Assembly: GCA_033030425.1 (NCBI GenBank)
Contig: JAUFSD010000015.1
Coordinates: forward strand, 620,001 to 684,000
Origin: Verpa conica
Lineage: Eukaryota; Ascomycota; Pezizomycetes; Pezizales; Morchellaceae
Reading direction: 5' to 3'
DNA length: 64,000 nucleotides
In this document: one piece after another, positions 44,577 through 56,305 of the stretch
How positions within the stretch are numbered: the first letter of the stretch is position 1
Layout of the letters: each line of letters starts with the position of its first letter
Notes under the pieces: generated by a model
Database searches by the model: none
What the model was told of the DNA's origin: nothing
The model's input: the letters and a program-made list of their open reading frames with translations, nothing else
Position numbers and translations under genes: made by a program

Positions 44577-46825
44577 TCTCTACACGATTTACCTCAAGAT
44601 GTGAGAGCTCAATTCTCCTTATCGAAAGCAACTTAGTTGATAGTTAATTCACCACCGAAGCTTAATTTCGCTCCTAGCGAGTATAATGAGTACTGGTACT
44701 AGCCTACCGCGCGGCAAGCGTTCGCCGGCAGTTTTCGAAATCCCCGAAGCGCAGCCAAGAGCTCAGGATTCTCTACTAAATAAGCAAAAAAAAAAACCTT
44801 GCTTGTCTTGGCTTGCTGTATACGGTGCGATTTAGTGCCCTCTTTTTTGGAGCGTACCGCAGGTACTTGCTTCATCCCTTGACAAACCTAAATGACGGTG
44901 TCAGATACTTTATAATATCACAAAGATATCAATCAGGCACCCAACATACAATTACTGTCACATGACACTACAGGTAGTGATAGAAACCTACCTACTTAAA
45001 TTGGGGGTTTCCCTAGATCGTGGCGTGGGCACGGGGTAGGTTAGCGATGATCTTTCCGAAAGAAAAGAAACCTCTAGAAGTACGGTTTTCATAATACTCG
45101 ACTATGCTTGGCATAAATTCATAGTTTCGCACTCGACTAAAATAATCACTTACTGTCTAGTTTTCTTGCTGTCGCAGGAAAAACTTGCATGCTACTGACT
45201 GCTTCTATTTTGTGCAAGGGACTTGGAAACCTGTTTATAATCGGTTACCCGGAAGCTATAATTTCTCATGAAGGCGCAGTAACGACTGAGTAACTGGAAT
45301 AAGCTAGCTAAAATTCTGTAGTACACATGTACTATACGTGGTTAGGACCACTACGAGCCAATTTGAAAATCATGAGACTAGCGATATATGTGGCTAGATC
45401 TTGCGAGATGTTAATCTGTCAAAACAAGACTAAGTGGGCCCGGGAGATTGGGCGGATTCGTCGAGTTCCAACGACCAGAATAGATTCATCACGCTATACT
45501 GAAAGTTCCTCTCGTGGTAAAGGAAGAAGCTACTTTTCTAATGCGGGGTATAGATAAGCAGTTATCTGGACGTTGGGTTTGATCACCTCGCATATACATT
45601 GGTAAGGTATACGCAATGTCAGGGTTTATATTTTTAGTCCAAGTTGAGAGTGTAAGTAGCGAGGGAAATAATAATACGTATGCCGCCCTCCCATCTCGAA
45701 ATGCCAGATGAAACGACATAACGCCATCGTTTCATCCGAGTTCGTTTCAGTCAAAGACAAAAATAGTTCCATTACTCATTGACGATCTGGGGAATAAATA
45801 TCTTCCGCGATAGCTATAGTAGCGAAATCCAAGCGTCATACAACGTGGGCGCCGCAGAGAGAACGGGTAATAGTCTGCCGATATCTCGAAGTGCAGTACA
45901 AACCAGAGGGCCTACCAAGGAAGGGGCTGTGCAACTTATAATACTTGATATTGGGAACAGACTGGGGTCACCTGTGTAACCCGAGATTCGCTGCCGATCA
46001 TAAATCATCACTCGGTAACAGCTATGGCACGGGGCCAACAATGAATGAGTAAATAAACGAATTAATCATAGTACATGGAGCCTATTGAATATGGTACTCG
46101 TTCCCTACCAGAGGTGGTTACAGGGCTTCACCTTAACGGGTGTGGAATACCCCAACCGGCTCAAGGCTAGCAAACATCACCAACCCCACCCTGCCCCAGA
46201 CCTGCATATCCCACCCGGGCGTCGGGTACTGAGGAAACTCTCCCTCGGAGCAAAAACCCACCCATACAGGGCTCAACAAATCAAGAGATTTTACCATGAC
46301 AAAAATAGGAAAGAGGTACATCCTTTGTACATAGTAATGGACTGTGGTTCTTTTCGCAGATTGTACACTAGGGTTTGACTGTAGGGTAATATGGATCTCA
46401 AGTCTGGGTCAATACATAAAGTATTGAAAATTAAATATACATATTAGCCTTAAATCGGTTAGAACCATAAGCTATTACCACCAGAATAATTTTAGTTCTT
46501 AGATTGGGCTCCTTATGAAGTTTATTTTGATGTACATAGCTTAATTTTACGAAAATTTACATCTAGGGCCATGTAGATAGCCTGTGCGAAGAGTAGATTT
46601 AGGTAGAAGTTCTCAAGCAAAACTGTGGAAACTACGGGTGGGAATATCCTTTGGGTTTACACTAAAAATTAGGTCTATGTAAATCATTAGGTTAAGCGAG
46701 TTTACTCATAAGGCAGGCAACAACCCCAAAGCTTTGCCGTATCACCTTCGATCAGTACTCGCAACATCTGCTTTAAGTTATTCCATCAGATTTACTGCAT
46801 TATCAATCTCTCTTTCAACCGTATT

Positions 46826-48139
46826 ATGGCGGGGATGATTCGGCTAAGACCTACACAGATTATTCTAACGAGAGAAGAGGTCAGCAAGACTCCTCGCAAA
46901 TCTCATCTAGTCATCCCAGGGTCTCCACCGTTCTCTAGGCCCCTTCCATGGGATCATAACATCACCATCAGAAGGAACAGAAATACGAAATTAGACAAAG
47001 TAGACAAAGCAGCTCAGTATTTCGGCATACATGAGGACGGAACTACTATTGGTCAGATTGACAGTGGCGAGATTTCTGACATGTCTGACTTTAGCTTTGG
47101 ACCAATACCATTAAATAGGAATCTGCTTGATATGAATACTCTCTTCGCTGAAGCTAATAGCAGCTCCGAAGCTGGTGATGAGGGTAGCGGTGACGATGTT
47201 GATGATGAATGTAGCAATAGATCAATCTCTTGGGAAGGAATTGGTAGTGTTAAAACACTTATGAATGATAATTCTAACGGTGGCACCTTACATCCTTCGA
47301 CATGTATTGATGGTTCAATATCTCTTACAAATGAACGCCATAACTCGATCTGGGAAGTCTATTCTGATAGCCTTATTGATCATGAGCTAAATGAGGTACA
47401 GGGTGATAGCTTTATCGATATCGAATATCTAGCTGATATAGAGCTATCTGCTGCCGGAGATGATGGGTTTTCAGGACAAGATTCAGATATAGAGAGCCGC
47501 GTCCATGAATCCTATTCCCTTCCTATAGATGGAACAACCGAGTGTAGAATTAGAGAAGGATTTGCAAATATGCATCTCTATGCATCCTCGATTTCTCTAC
47601 ACCAAGGGGATGATCTATTTCATTCTCGAGAGACTCGTTCTATCTGGGAGCCGGGAGCCCCGGGTGCTCTAGGCGGTGCGTCTATCCCTCTAACACAGCC
47701 CTCAGCTTGGGGGTTACTTGAGGATGCTTCTTCACGCTTAGGAGATATTACTGGGATTTCCCCTCGTCATATCACTGTCTCGCATGCACCCATCGCTCGC
47801 TATCGTTCACGGAGCTTACAAAATCCCATTCTTACCAGGCAGGCAAGTGACCAGGAGGAAGTTAGTCACTATCGGCGGTCAAGTACCTCAGATATGTCTC
47901 TTAGATCATCCCTCGATAATAGTCCACCGCCGTCCCACTCCAACAGTTGTGCGGTTACATTCGAGATAACATCGTCTATTAATAAACCTTACGAAACATA
48001 CACAGGTGATAGCGATAGTTACATCAAAGTTACGGAAAATAGTTCTAAAATAACTGGAGATGAAGGTTATGAGGATGAGGACGGATATTCAGAGACTGAT
48101 AGAGAACGGGAAGACACTGAAAAGAAGTTATTCGGATGA
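46826..48139 (+). CDS. Hypothetical acidic, mostly disordered protein
   Basis: Single exon, 437 aa. I do not recognise a domain. Visible: an N-terminal MIRLRPTQIILTREEV stretch similar to the R-P-x-x-I-x-L-T-x-x-D/E-V start seen in fungal hypothetical proteins, followed by a basic patch (SKTPRKSHLV) and PPFSRPLPWDH; then long Ser/Asp/Glu-rich segments (SSSEAGDEGSGDDVDDE; SFIDIEYLADIELSAAGDD), a Ser/Arg-rich part (RYRSRSLQNPI; HYRRSSTSDMSLRSS) suited to phosphorylation, and a very acidic tail (GDEGYEDEDGYSETDRERED). No signal peptide or membrane segment. Codon use and lack of stops over 1.3 kb support a real gene; a nuclear or regulatory role is only a guess from composition. Start chosen at 46826 after a pyrimidine-rich leader (ctctctttcaacc). 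Confidence 0.75.
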   Translation: MAGMIRLRPTQIILTREEVSKTPRKSHLVIPGSPPFSRPLPWDHNITIRRNRNTKLDKVDKAAQYFGIHEDGTTIGQIDSGEISDMSDFSFGPIPLNRNLLDMNTLFAEANSSSEAGDEGSGDDVDDECSNRSISWEGIGSVKTLMNDNSNGGTLHPSTCIDGSISLTNERHNSIWEVYSDSLIDHELNEVQGDSFIDIEYLADIELSAAGDDGFSGQDSDIESRVHESYSLPIDGTTECRIREGFANMHLYASSISLHQGDDLFHSRETRSIWEPGAPGALGGASIPLTQPSAWGLLEDASSRLGDITGISPRHITVSHAPIARYRSRSLQNPILTRQASDQEEVSHYRRSSTSDMSLRSSLDNSPPPSHSNSCAVTFEITSSINKPYETYTGDSDSYIKVTENSSKITGDEGYEDEDGYSETDREREDTEKKLFG

Positions 48140-50779
48140 TGATTAATCGTCACTAGAACTAATCAAGGCTTTGGGACAGGTGAAAATTCTTTTTTGTTCA
48201 TTGGTTATGAGAAGCGAGACTGTCTCATTTGCTTTATTTTTATTTATTTTTGTTCATTGTACCTCCTGGAACGGGTGAGGTTTAAGACATCCAACCACAA
48301 AATAGAATAGCATTACTGTCTTGCTGAAGCTTCACATTTTGTTTTGTTTGAGGTTCTTACGTTATTCATAGTCTAGAGGCCAAAATAGGAATTTATAGCT
48401 GTCATTGGGTTGTGATCTGGTTTATTCGACATCAATTGACTCGGAACATGGGTATCAAAGGTTGAAAACGTAGATTATTAATATAAAGTGTTAGCTCTTT
48501 TCTTATTAGGAGTAGTTGTTTGTGTATAGTAAATAACAAATACCAGCCATAGTGAGGTTTCGACATTTAATATTCCTATGATTGATCTGCGGTTTCGTTG
48601 GTCAAGAAGCGGTCTCTCGCCCAGTTATGATATACATAAGCTGATTTAAACCCAAAGTAGATACTTCCCCAGGATTAGTTTACTCATCAAGAACCGACTC
48701 AGCAGTTGGTACGTCTATTTTAATAAAATTCCTCCATACTAAGCCTTTAGATATACTGTCTCTTACTTTATCTTTTAGTCAATACCGCCCTCATTCCCTA
48801 GGTTACTAAGAGTTGCATTAGTGGATATATATTGTGCTAGTATAATGACAAAGGAGGGAAAAAAAGAAAATAATATCAGGGACGGTGATAGTGCCCTGAT
48901 ATCCTCTTTAATCACCACGTATCTTCCTATGTACTACGATGCCCTATATCTTTATCTCACCAACCTCAGACACCAAAGATGAACTCAGCTCATTCATATA
49001 CCAACAGCCGGCCATGATCTACTACCCTTCTAGTATAAATTACCCACATACCCGGTATCCGGCGAATAAAGAAAGCGGGAGTCGCGCGAGGGTGTTAGTT
49101 CTAAGAGTCATTATATCTAGAACGGATTTTCGGTATTTGAGTGGGTCATACATACCATTTTCGATTTGTGGAATGAATTGTGCTGCATAGACCACTATTG
49201 TGGTAGAATGTAGATTATTCTTGTAGTTTTTATAATTAAGATATTGGTGGGGCGGTAGACAACACATTCCATCTAAACCTACGTTTCCCATCAGCAAACA
49301 AACTAAAAGAACGAAATAAAACACAAAAGAAAGCCTCAAATTATAAAACAGCTTATGAAAGTTCCTTAGACATATTTAAGAGCTAGGAAGTTGAGAGTAA
49401 TATAAATGTAGCTCCATCGACAATAATAGTAAGGAGGTCTTGATGCTCGATCGGTGAGCTCTATATTTAGGCATGCTATCAGCTTACTAACAGATAATAA
49501 GGATCAGAAAAATGAGGTGAAGAGGGGGGGAAATATATTTATTGTAGCCCGATAAGACTTTTTACTATAAGAGTATATTGGTTGTTTAGAATATATATGT
49601 ATTTTGTATCCATAAATCAATATATACTCTTACTATGTACGCATATATACTTATCTATCCTTAATTATGCTGAATAATTGAATTTATAAAGAGGCTTTGT
49701 TAAGAGGGTCAAAGGGAATGTATGGTTCTATAGGCCATAAGACTTTTGGTGGGTTGAATTCCCCGGATTAGACAAACTTCTAAAGGAATCATACATGGGA
49801 GATGAAAGAAAGAAAGAGGGTAAGCGGAATATATTAAGACCGGGAAAATTAGAGTTCTATGCCAGCCATGCCTTTCTCAGTTAGGTGTGTACTGTTTGTG
49901 CCTAGAAGGGAATACTGATATTTACGTATTTAGCTTGCCGGTTCTTCGGCTTACTTACCACCCAATGACCCGCTATTCCTCCTGTAGATCTCGTTTCCCT
50001 ATTTACCAACAACTATTCGTAATCACATACTATCACTCGCCAGATAGTCTTGTGGTGTTATATGCCACAGTTGTGGATGGAACCATAACTGAGCTCTAAG
50101 GTACCCTTCAATATATTGTTTTCTTTCAAAAGAATGATTACCGGATATCAAACCTCAGGAAGATGTAGGTAGGTCTTAATAACTATGTCTCTGTGAAAGT
50201 TATGGAGTTGATATGGAGTATCTCAGCAACTTAGCAGGTCTCTAGAGAAGCGCTCTCATACCCTCTCTCTATATATATATCTATAGACCAATTGACAATA
50301 CCCTAAAGCCCTTCATAGGTTTATTAAATATATAGACGTCACCACAGAAGTACCTGCTTAGATACCCACGCTATACCTAATTAGGTAGCTATATCCCAAT
50401 AATGTATAAAGGCTCCAAAGCGGGTGATAACTTGTGACGGAACTAGCACCACCGGATGACCCGAGCACAGGGAATGAATGACTCTTTAGACAGAATAAAT
50501 AGGAACTAGACATAGATACCCTCTATACCTCTATCATACTAGATATTCCTATAACGAGATCAAGTCATTTAGAAGACCATTTCATGAAGAGGCATACGTT
50601 GATTAAAACCTACCTGTCTGCCATCCTACAAAGCAAATAAAAATAAAAAATAAGGTAGGAATAAATGTTGGAAACAAACAAACTCCATCCAGTACATTCC
50701 CCAACAATCCATCGTCCTCGTAAACACATAGTCTATTAATACATAAACATAATAGAAAGAAACCCTAGAAAGTACACCT
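48140..50779. other. Gene-free AT-rich interval
   Basis: No gene supported. Left part is the 3' region of the acidic protein gene. Short frames at 48939-49190 (+) and 49339-49040 (-) overlap each other; the minus one has a hydrophobic start but no ATG. Right part (50280-50779) is AT-rich and lies downstream of the TLC-domain gene. Confidence 0.45.
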
Positions 50780-51880
50780 CTAAGCCTTTCGCTTCCTTAG
50801 TTCCGGCTTCTCAGCTCGTGAAGTCATCTTAAGCTCGTGCCCCTCCACGTTCACCTTCTCTATTTTCTTATCCCCTCCACTAAATCGGCTTGCAACAGTC
50901 TGGATCATCCTGGTAAACCAGAAGTAGTTCAAAAAGTTCAGAACAGTGTTTGAGGACAGGTACACTGCGGCCAACCAAAATGGTACGTTCTTCCCCGCAA
51001 ACACATGCGGAATCACTCCATCAACACCTTCAGTCACAGCCATCAAAACAGCAGGAGGGTGGAAGTGTGTACTCCACACATCCTTCATGACAAGGATGCT
51101 AGACCAAGTACCGTAACACACACGGCAGCCGAAGAATGTACCAATCAGGAGAAATCCGTTGTACAGTTGAGTCTTGGAGCCCGTAAGTCCTACTTTATCG
51201 CAGAACCAGTGAATATTGAGGAATGGACTGGAAAGCTCGAAGAGAACGAAGACTGGAGCGTAGAAGTTTACGAATTGACGCTATTGGAAAATTGTTAGCC
51301 GGGTAACACTTTGATGGTGATAGGTGCCACGAATAATGCACACGTGGACACGTGAGTGGTGGGGTTAACTCACGAATCCAAGACTATACACAGCAACCGC
51401 ACTCGCAGCGTGTGCCAAAAACCCTGGCCCAAAGATGCTCAGATACCACCCGCTCATGAACAAATCCCACAGAAAGTAGCCCGCTGCATACCCGGTGACA
51501 GCGCCACACATAGGAGTGTACCCGAATACTCTTCCTAGCGTAGCTTCCTCATCACCCTGTTCTCTCCATGCAGCGCGCTCTTTATCGTTGAATATGACCC
51601 ATAATGCGAACGTGCAGATGAAGGTACTCTGGACGAAGGAGACCACATGGACATCCCAGTTGATCTTAGTCCGCTTGTTGAAATTTGGGTAGATATTCGG
51701 TAGGAGAAGAGTTGAGAGGGTAGGCGAGATGACTAGGAAGATCAGATGGTATGTGCAGAAGGCGAGGAGGATGTAGTGGATATGGAAGGGGAGATTAGGA
51801 AGGCTGAGAGCCTTAGAGAGGGACTGAACGTAAGGGAGCGATGAGAGCCACGGAGGGCAAGGAAATACGAAGGCCTCCAT
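50780..51880 (-). CDS. TLC-domain (TRAM-LAG1-CLN8 type) multispanning membrane protein
   Basis: Minus-strand exons 51880-51374 and 51280-50780 give 335 aa. TLC-domain proteins have at least five membrane helices; relatives include ceramide synthases and the TLCD/TMEM56 group, mostly lipid-related. Seen: helices around IHYILLAFCTYHLIFLVI, VVSFVQSTFICTFALWVIF, then the conserved GYAAGYFLWDLFM, the HAASAVAVYSLGF segment closing exon 1, and after splicing the family core with FYAPVFVLFELSSPFLNIHW, followed by FLLIGTFFGCRVCYGTW and WLAAVYLSSNTVLNFLNYFWF; a basic tail (KKIEKVNVEGH; KPELRKRKA). The Lag1 motif histidine pair of ceramide synthases is not seen, so ceramide synthase activity is not claimed; it resembles the TLCD4/TMEM56-like fungal group. 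Divergently transcribed from DBP5 with 702 nt between starts. Confidence 0.87.
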
Positions 51881-52582
51881 AGCTATAGTGAAAGTTACTG
51901 ATGGGGATTAGTTGAAGAGAGGAGAGGGAGAGGAGGAGGAGGAGGAGGAGGAGGAGGAGGAGGAGGAGGAGAGGAGAGGAGAGAGTTGTAGTTATCACAG
52001 CTGTCCTCGGGGAGGTACCGCAAGCAGATCTAGTGTTTTAAGACTAAGCTTGAGCCTCACTCAGGACCAATGGAGGGTAGACACCAAGCAGGAAAGAGAA
52101 TGGTTTAAGAAGCCGTCAACGCGTTAACCGACCACTCTGTCTTCTTCTATGTTGACCCTACTCCAGCTGCAATAGTAGGATAGAAGGAGCTTAATAAAGG
52201 GTGTTTTCCAACTGACTGACTACTGACTGACTGTCTCACATATCTCAGCCTCGGCCAACAGTGGTCATGTCCCTGTAGAATGCCGGTCATCCGCCAAGTT
52301 GTTGGGGCTGACCTGCAGGGTCATGGGTCAACATCACCCATATAGTAGTGGCTGCTTACATAACAAATATCCTCACGTGATGGGCTATGTATCCGTCATG
52401 TTCCCTCACTCGCCATCCTGAGGGGCGAGCTTGTTCTCCCAAACAATTATCCGAAAAGCCCCCCCCCCAAATGTCAGTGGGAAGAAATTTTTCTTAAAGT
52501 GTCTCATCAACATCGTCACCACCATCATCTATCTTGCTCGTCTACATAATATCTTATTAACACCATCAAACTCGCTGCAGTC
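51881..52582. promoter_or_regulatory. Bidirectional promoter region between the TLC-domain gene and DBP5
   Basis: 702 nt between divergent start codons. A (GGA)n microsatellite at about 51930-51972 lies in the TLC gene's leader (CTC-rich in that transcript). The DBP5 side has a run of nine C (52461-52469) and a CAT/CAC-rich leader (catcaacatcgtcaccacc). No clear TATA box. Confidence 0.5.
51930..51972 (+). repeat. (GGA)n / (TCC)n microsatellite
   Basis: About 14 GGA units in the presumed 5' leader of the TLC-domain gene. Confidence 0.85.
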
Positions 52583-54397
52583 ATGTCAAGTCTCAACTTA
52601 GCTCATATTAACTTCGCTAAAGAAGACCATGCTCTCGAAGATGACGACGAAGATGACGATTATCAACTAAGTTTCTCTCTGAGGGGAAGTAGTTTGGCTT
52701 CTGCAAGCACATTTATGGGGCCACCTGCAATTGTAGAAGAGGCAGTCCGCATGCCAGAAAATAAAGTGCTCGATGAGAGTACTTTTGACGTGATTCTCAA
52801 GCTTTCTGATTTGCAAGGAGACCCAAAGAGTCCTTTGCACTCTTTCAAGGAATTTGGGGATTTAGGACTGTATGTCACCCACCCCCTAAATGAATTTCTG
52901 TTTGTGATATTTGGTTGTTTCTACCTTTTATGATTAAATAAATTACCCCACTATTAGAGGTGTCAATCATATTCCTGTCTTTAGAAGTTAACTTATCTTA
53001 TAAGCTCCGATGAACTTATCCGTGGAATCTACTTTATGGGCTTCCGCCGCCCCTCGAAGATCCAAGAGAAAGCGATCCCCTTACTCCTCGCTGACCCTCC
53101 TCAAAATATGATTGCCCAATCCCAATCTGGAACTGGTAAGACAGCAGCATTCGTGCTCAATATCCTCTCTCGTATCAATACTACCCTTAAAAAGCCCCAA
53201 GCTCTTGTCCTCGCTCCAACCCGCGAGCTCGCTCGTCAGATTATGGGTGTCATCCAAACAATGGGACAGTTTACCGGTGCGAAAACTCAATTCGCTATTC
53301 CAGGTCTGGTGATTAGAAATAGTGTCATGGGCGCACAGATCATTGTTGGGACTCCGGGGACTACAATGGACTGTATCAGTAGGAGGATACTCCCAGTTAA
53401 GAACATTAAAGTGTTTGTTGTGGATGAGGCAGATACTATGCTTGACAGACAGGGCTTGGGTGACCAGTGTCTCCGCGTTAAATCGTACTCACCACCTCTC
53501 ACTTTTTAGCTTATAGCTAACGTCTCTAGGGCTATGCCTAAAGATACACAGATTCTCCTTTGGTCCGCCACATTTCCTAAATCCGTTGTGGCCTACGCTG
53601 AGCGTTTCGCACCTGGAGCCCATACATTGTCTCTCCAACATCATGAACTCACTGTCATCGGGATTAAGCAGATGTACATGGATTGCGCTAGTGAAGCCGA
53701 TAAGTTTCGTGTCTTGACAGACCTCTACGGTGTCCTCACTATTGGATCCTCCATCATCTTCGTTAGGGTATATACTCCTTTCCCTCCCCCCTCCTATAAT
53801 TAGCTAACTCTAATAGCGTCGTATAATCGCCGATGAAATCTGCAAGCGCATGATTGCTCAAGGCCATAAAGTCGCTGTATTGCATGGACAGTTAGGAGAG
53901 GGGGGATTAGAGAGGGACAAGGTGATTGATGAGTTCCGGTTTGGAAAAGCGAAGGTGCTGATCACCACCAACGTCCTGGCACGCGGGATTGACGTTGCAA
54001 CCGTGTCCATGGTTGTCAATTACGATTTGCCAACAGCAGAAGGTTTCGTACCCGATCCGCAAACATACCTCCATCGTATTGGGAGGACAGGTAGGTTTGG
54101 TAGGGTAGGTGTTAGTATCTCGTTCGTACATGATCATAAAAGCTGGGAGGATCTGTGTTCAATTGCAGATTATTTTAATGTGCCAATGATGAGAGTTCCG
54201 GCTGATGATATTGAGGTGAGTCTTTTACATCTCTGAGGAATATTTGTGAAAATCTCTGATATAGTCATGTGATGATACAGGAGGTTGAACGTGTTGTGAA
54301 GAAAGTTCTCAAAGCTGGCCCGCCGAAAACTGGTGACACTATGGAAGTTAGTCGTCATGGAGGATTGCCAGCATCACACCGTGAGCCGCATCACTAA
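52583..54397 (+). CDS. DBP5: DEAD-box ATP-dependent RNA helicase DBP5 (DDX19), mRNA export
   Basis: Five exons: 52583-52869, 53005-53484, 53530-53767, 53817-54215, 54281-54397, giving 506 aa, the usual length. Dbp5 acts at the cytoplasmic face of the nuclear pore with Gle1-IP6 and Nup159 to strip export factors from mRNA, and in translation termination. Seen in order: an acidic N-terminus (DDDEDDDYQ); [20 protein letters not shown] (Q motif); [12 protein letters not shown] (Walker A); APTRELA; TPGTTMD; DEAD; SAT; the Dbp5-typical [40 protein letters not shown]. The exon 2 acceptor is AAG (53002-53004), unusual but required by frame and protein; intron 2 (53485-53529, 45 nt) has a GCTAAC branch site. 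All catalytic motifs are intact. The C-terminus runs past the usual [13 protein letters not shown] into a short [12 protein letters not shown] tail. Confidence 0.94.
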
Positions 54398-55471
54398 AAA
54401 GGGGACAAACAGTGTTCTAGGGTAAAAAAGCAATGAATGTCAAGGGGGGTGTGGGAGAATTGGTGATGCTGAAAGTCGAAGCTCTCTTGAATTTGGAAGT
54501 AATTGATTCTTTTCTCTTAGGAAAACAATAGAACCAGATAGGTGCAGTAAAGACTTATTACGAGGGGGGTTTTAGTGACTATAAGAAGAAAAGTGGGCTA
54601 ATAAATATTCCATAAAAGGTTTGTTGGGAGTTTTGCCGAGACATCGGACCTATACAAAAACCTGGTGACTTGGCAAGATTTTCAACTTCTAGGCCACCCG
54701 CTATTTCCACAAATAGTTTAAATTAGAGAGGCTTTAGAAGGTAATCAGATTACCCTGAGCCCCTAATGTTTATTGTGAAAGTACGAGTGCGAGCAATAGA
54801 ATAATAGATCCGTAGTACGCCTAGAGGAGGGGGGCAAGCCCGACCTCTTATACCCTACATCCCTATGGGATCGACCGCTGTCGGCCATACTCTAACATTT
54901 ATTTACGAGAGTTGCTCCTTGAGAAATGTTGTGTTTTGGCGTAGAAACAGTGTATGCACGTTCAAGAACGATAAATATAGGTAGGGGTACTTGATTTCAA
55001 AACACAGAATGAAGATCCTATATAAATGTAATATATATATGTGTGTACAAAGTCCTCTGCATAGTTGCCATGTTTCCATAGTACGACCACTTTAACGAGT
55101 AACCAAATCGGACAAGAAACCACCTTTAGGGCTGCCTGACTAAGTTAAACTCCTTCCTTTTTAAAGGCGTTACCCCGGACTTTAGGTATGACTGTATTCT
55201 ATAGGGACACTGTACAGTACTATAGGTATCATATTTCGAGGATTACCTTAAATCATCGTTAGGGAGTCGAAATCTTTCGTGAGTACTTGAAATCTTCCAA
55301 ATTACATATGTCTTCATGGCCTAACTTTCTTAACTAGTTTGGAGTCTTCATAAAACTAGGAAATAAAAATAGGCATTCAACTAGGGGTGTATTATCCTAA
55401 ATTCTATTAAAGGCACTATAGCTACTCCTATCTTTGTATCGGTCTCCATTGAGTAGTTCGATATGTACCTG
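54398..55471. other. Gene-free region between DBP5 and PIG-H genes
   Basis: No gene seen on either strand; AT-rich, stops in all frames. Convergent flanks, so it should carry both 3' ends. Confidence 0.5.
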
Positions 55472-56305
55472 CTATTCACCTATGTTCTCGTCATGTTCAG
55501 TAATTGTTTCACCTTCTGTCTCCTGCCCTGTCTGCTCTTCATCTTCGTCGTCGTCGGATGCATTTTCGTTATCCCCATTAATACCATGGACTCCCAGAAA
55601 TCTTTCCATGGCCTCCAGCCTCGTGCTAGGGTCAATGTGTTTCTTTAATTCTCTTCCCACTGCTTCTAAGATATCGAGATCCGGCAGAAATTTCTGTATC
55701 CCACTCTTAGTAAGTACTCAGATACGTTAGTTCAGGGAGTAAATATATCTTACCGGGAAAACCACAATCATTTCCTCTTCCCCAATCACAGCAATGACCA
55801 ACTTCTTCTTAGACCCAATATATCCTTCGTGAATCAACATATCCTGAATTTGAACTAAGTGTAAAAACTGACTGTTGGTAGCTTGCGTGCATCCAAACCA
55901 TCCAGTATTTTCGGTTGAGAGCATCAATAGAGTGCCACTGATCAGTGTAAGGGTTTCTTTCGTGTATCGCTCATGCCCGCTGATATTTGCCTGCAATGCC
56001 ACTAATATCATACAAAAGGACAGCTCGTGCACACACTTGAGCCCCAGAACTTCGACAATCTTGTAGACAGATCTCAACACGAGATAGGGAAATATAGGGA
56101 CAGATGAAGGGGTTGGAGCAGGTCTAAAAAAGGGATAGTAGAGAGAGAAAGCAAAGACGACGAGTATGATGCGGATGATATAAGCGAGGTAGGAGAGGAG
56201 CTTGTAGAATGTAGTGTCTGGGGATTTGTCAGTGACGGTGAATATAATGGTGCCTGGATATAAGCCGTGAGCGATGGAGAGCCTAGGGGGGTTATTGAAA
56301 ATCAT
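55472..56305 (-). CDS. GPI15: GPI-GlcNAc transferase subunit PIG-H (Gpi15)
   Basis: Minus-strand exons 56305-55754 and 55705-55472 (48-nt intron with GAACTAACG branch site, AAG acceptor) give 261 aa. PIG-H/Gpi15 is a non-catalytic subunit of the ER complex that adds GlcNAc to phosphatidylinositol, the first step of GPI-anchor synthesis. Seen: two hydrophobic segments (SYLAYIIRIILVVFAFSLYY; then around VPIFPYLVLRSVYKIVEVLG), then the PIG-H domain: GLKCVHEL, FLHLVQIQDMLIHEGYIG, KKLVIAVIGEEEMIVVFP and, after splicing, SGIQKFLPDLDILEAVGREL. The C-terminus is unusual: an acidic Asp/Glu-rich tail of about 35 residues (ASDDDEDEEQTGQETEGE). It supports the anchor pathway used by the GPI protein at 35 kb; the genes are not linked in an operon sense. 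Confidence 0.87.

Larger units (their letters stand above)
41897..46825. other. PDK1 promoter/leader followed by gene-free DNA
   Basis: No complete gene supported. 41897-42715 is the likely PDK1 leader and promoter: on the minus strand it is C/T- and proline-codon-rich and includes an upstream ORF (42680-42189, 163 codons, TTSPPLLAARP...) that may be an uORF or chance. 43075-43105 is a TACATGTA-type hairpin; 43927-43944 a telomere-like repeat; 43231-43770 has long open frames on both strands but no recognisable protein. Scraps at 44358-44576 and 44686-44835 are described separately. Confidence 0.45.

Noticed and set aside
49040..49339. Minus-strand frame with signal-peptide-like hydrophobic start
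   Set aside because: It begins at TTG with no ATG before the hydrophobic part, and overlaps an equally open + frame.
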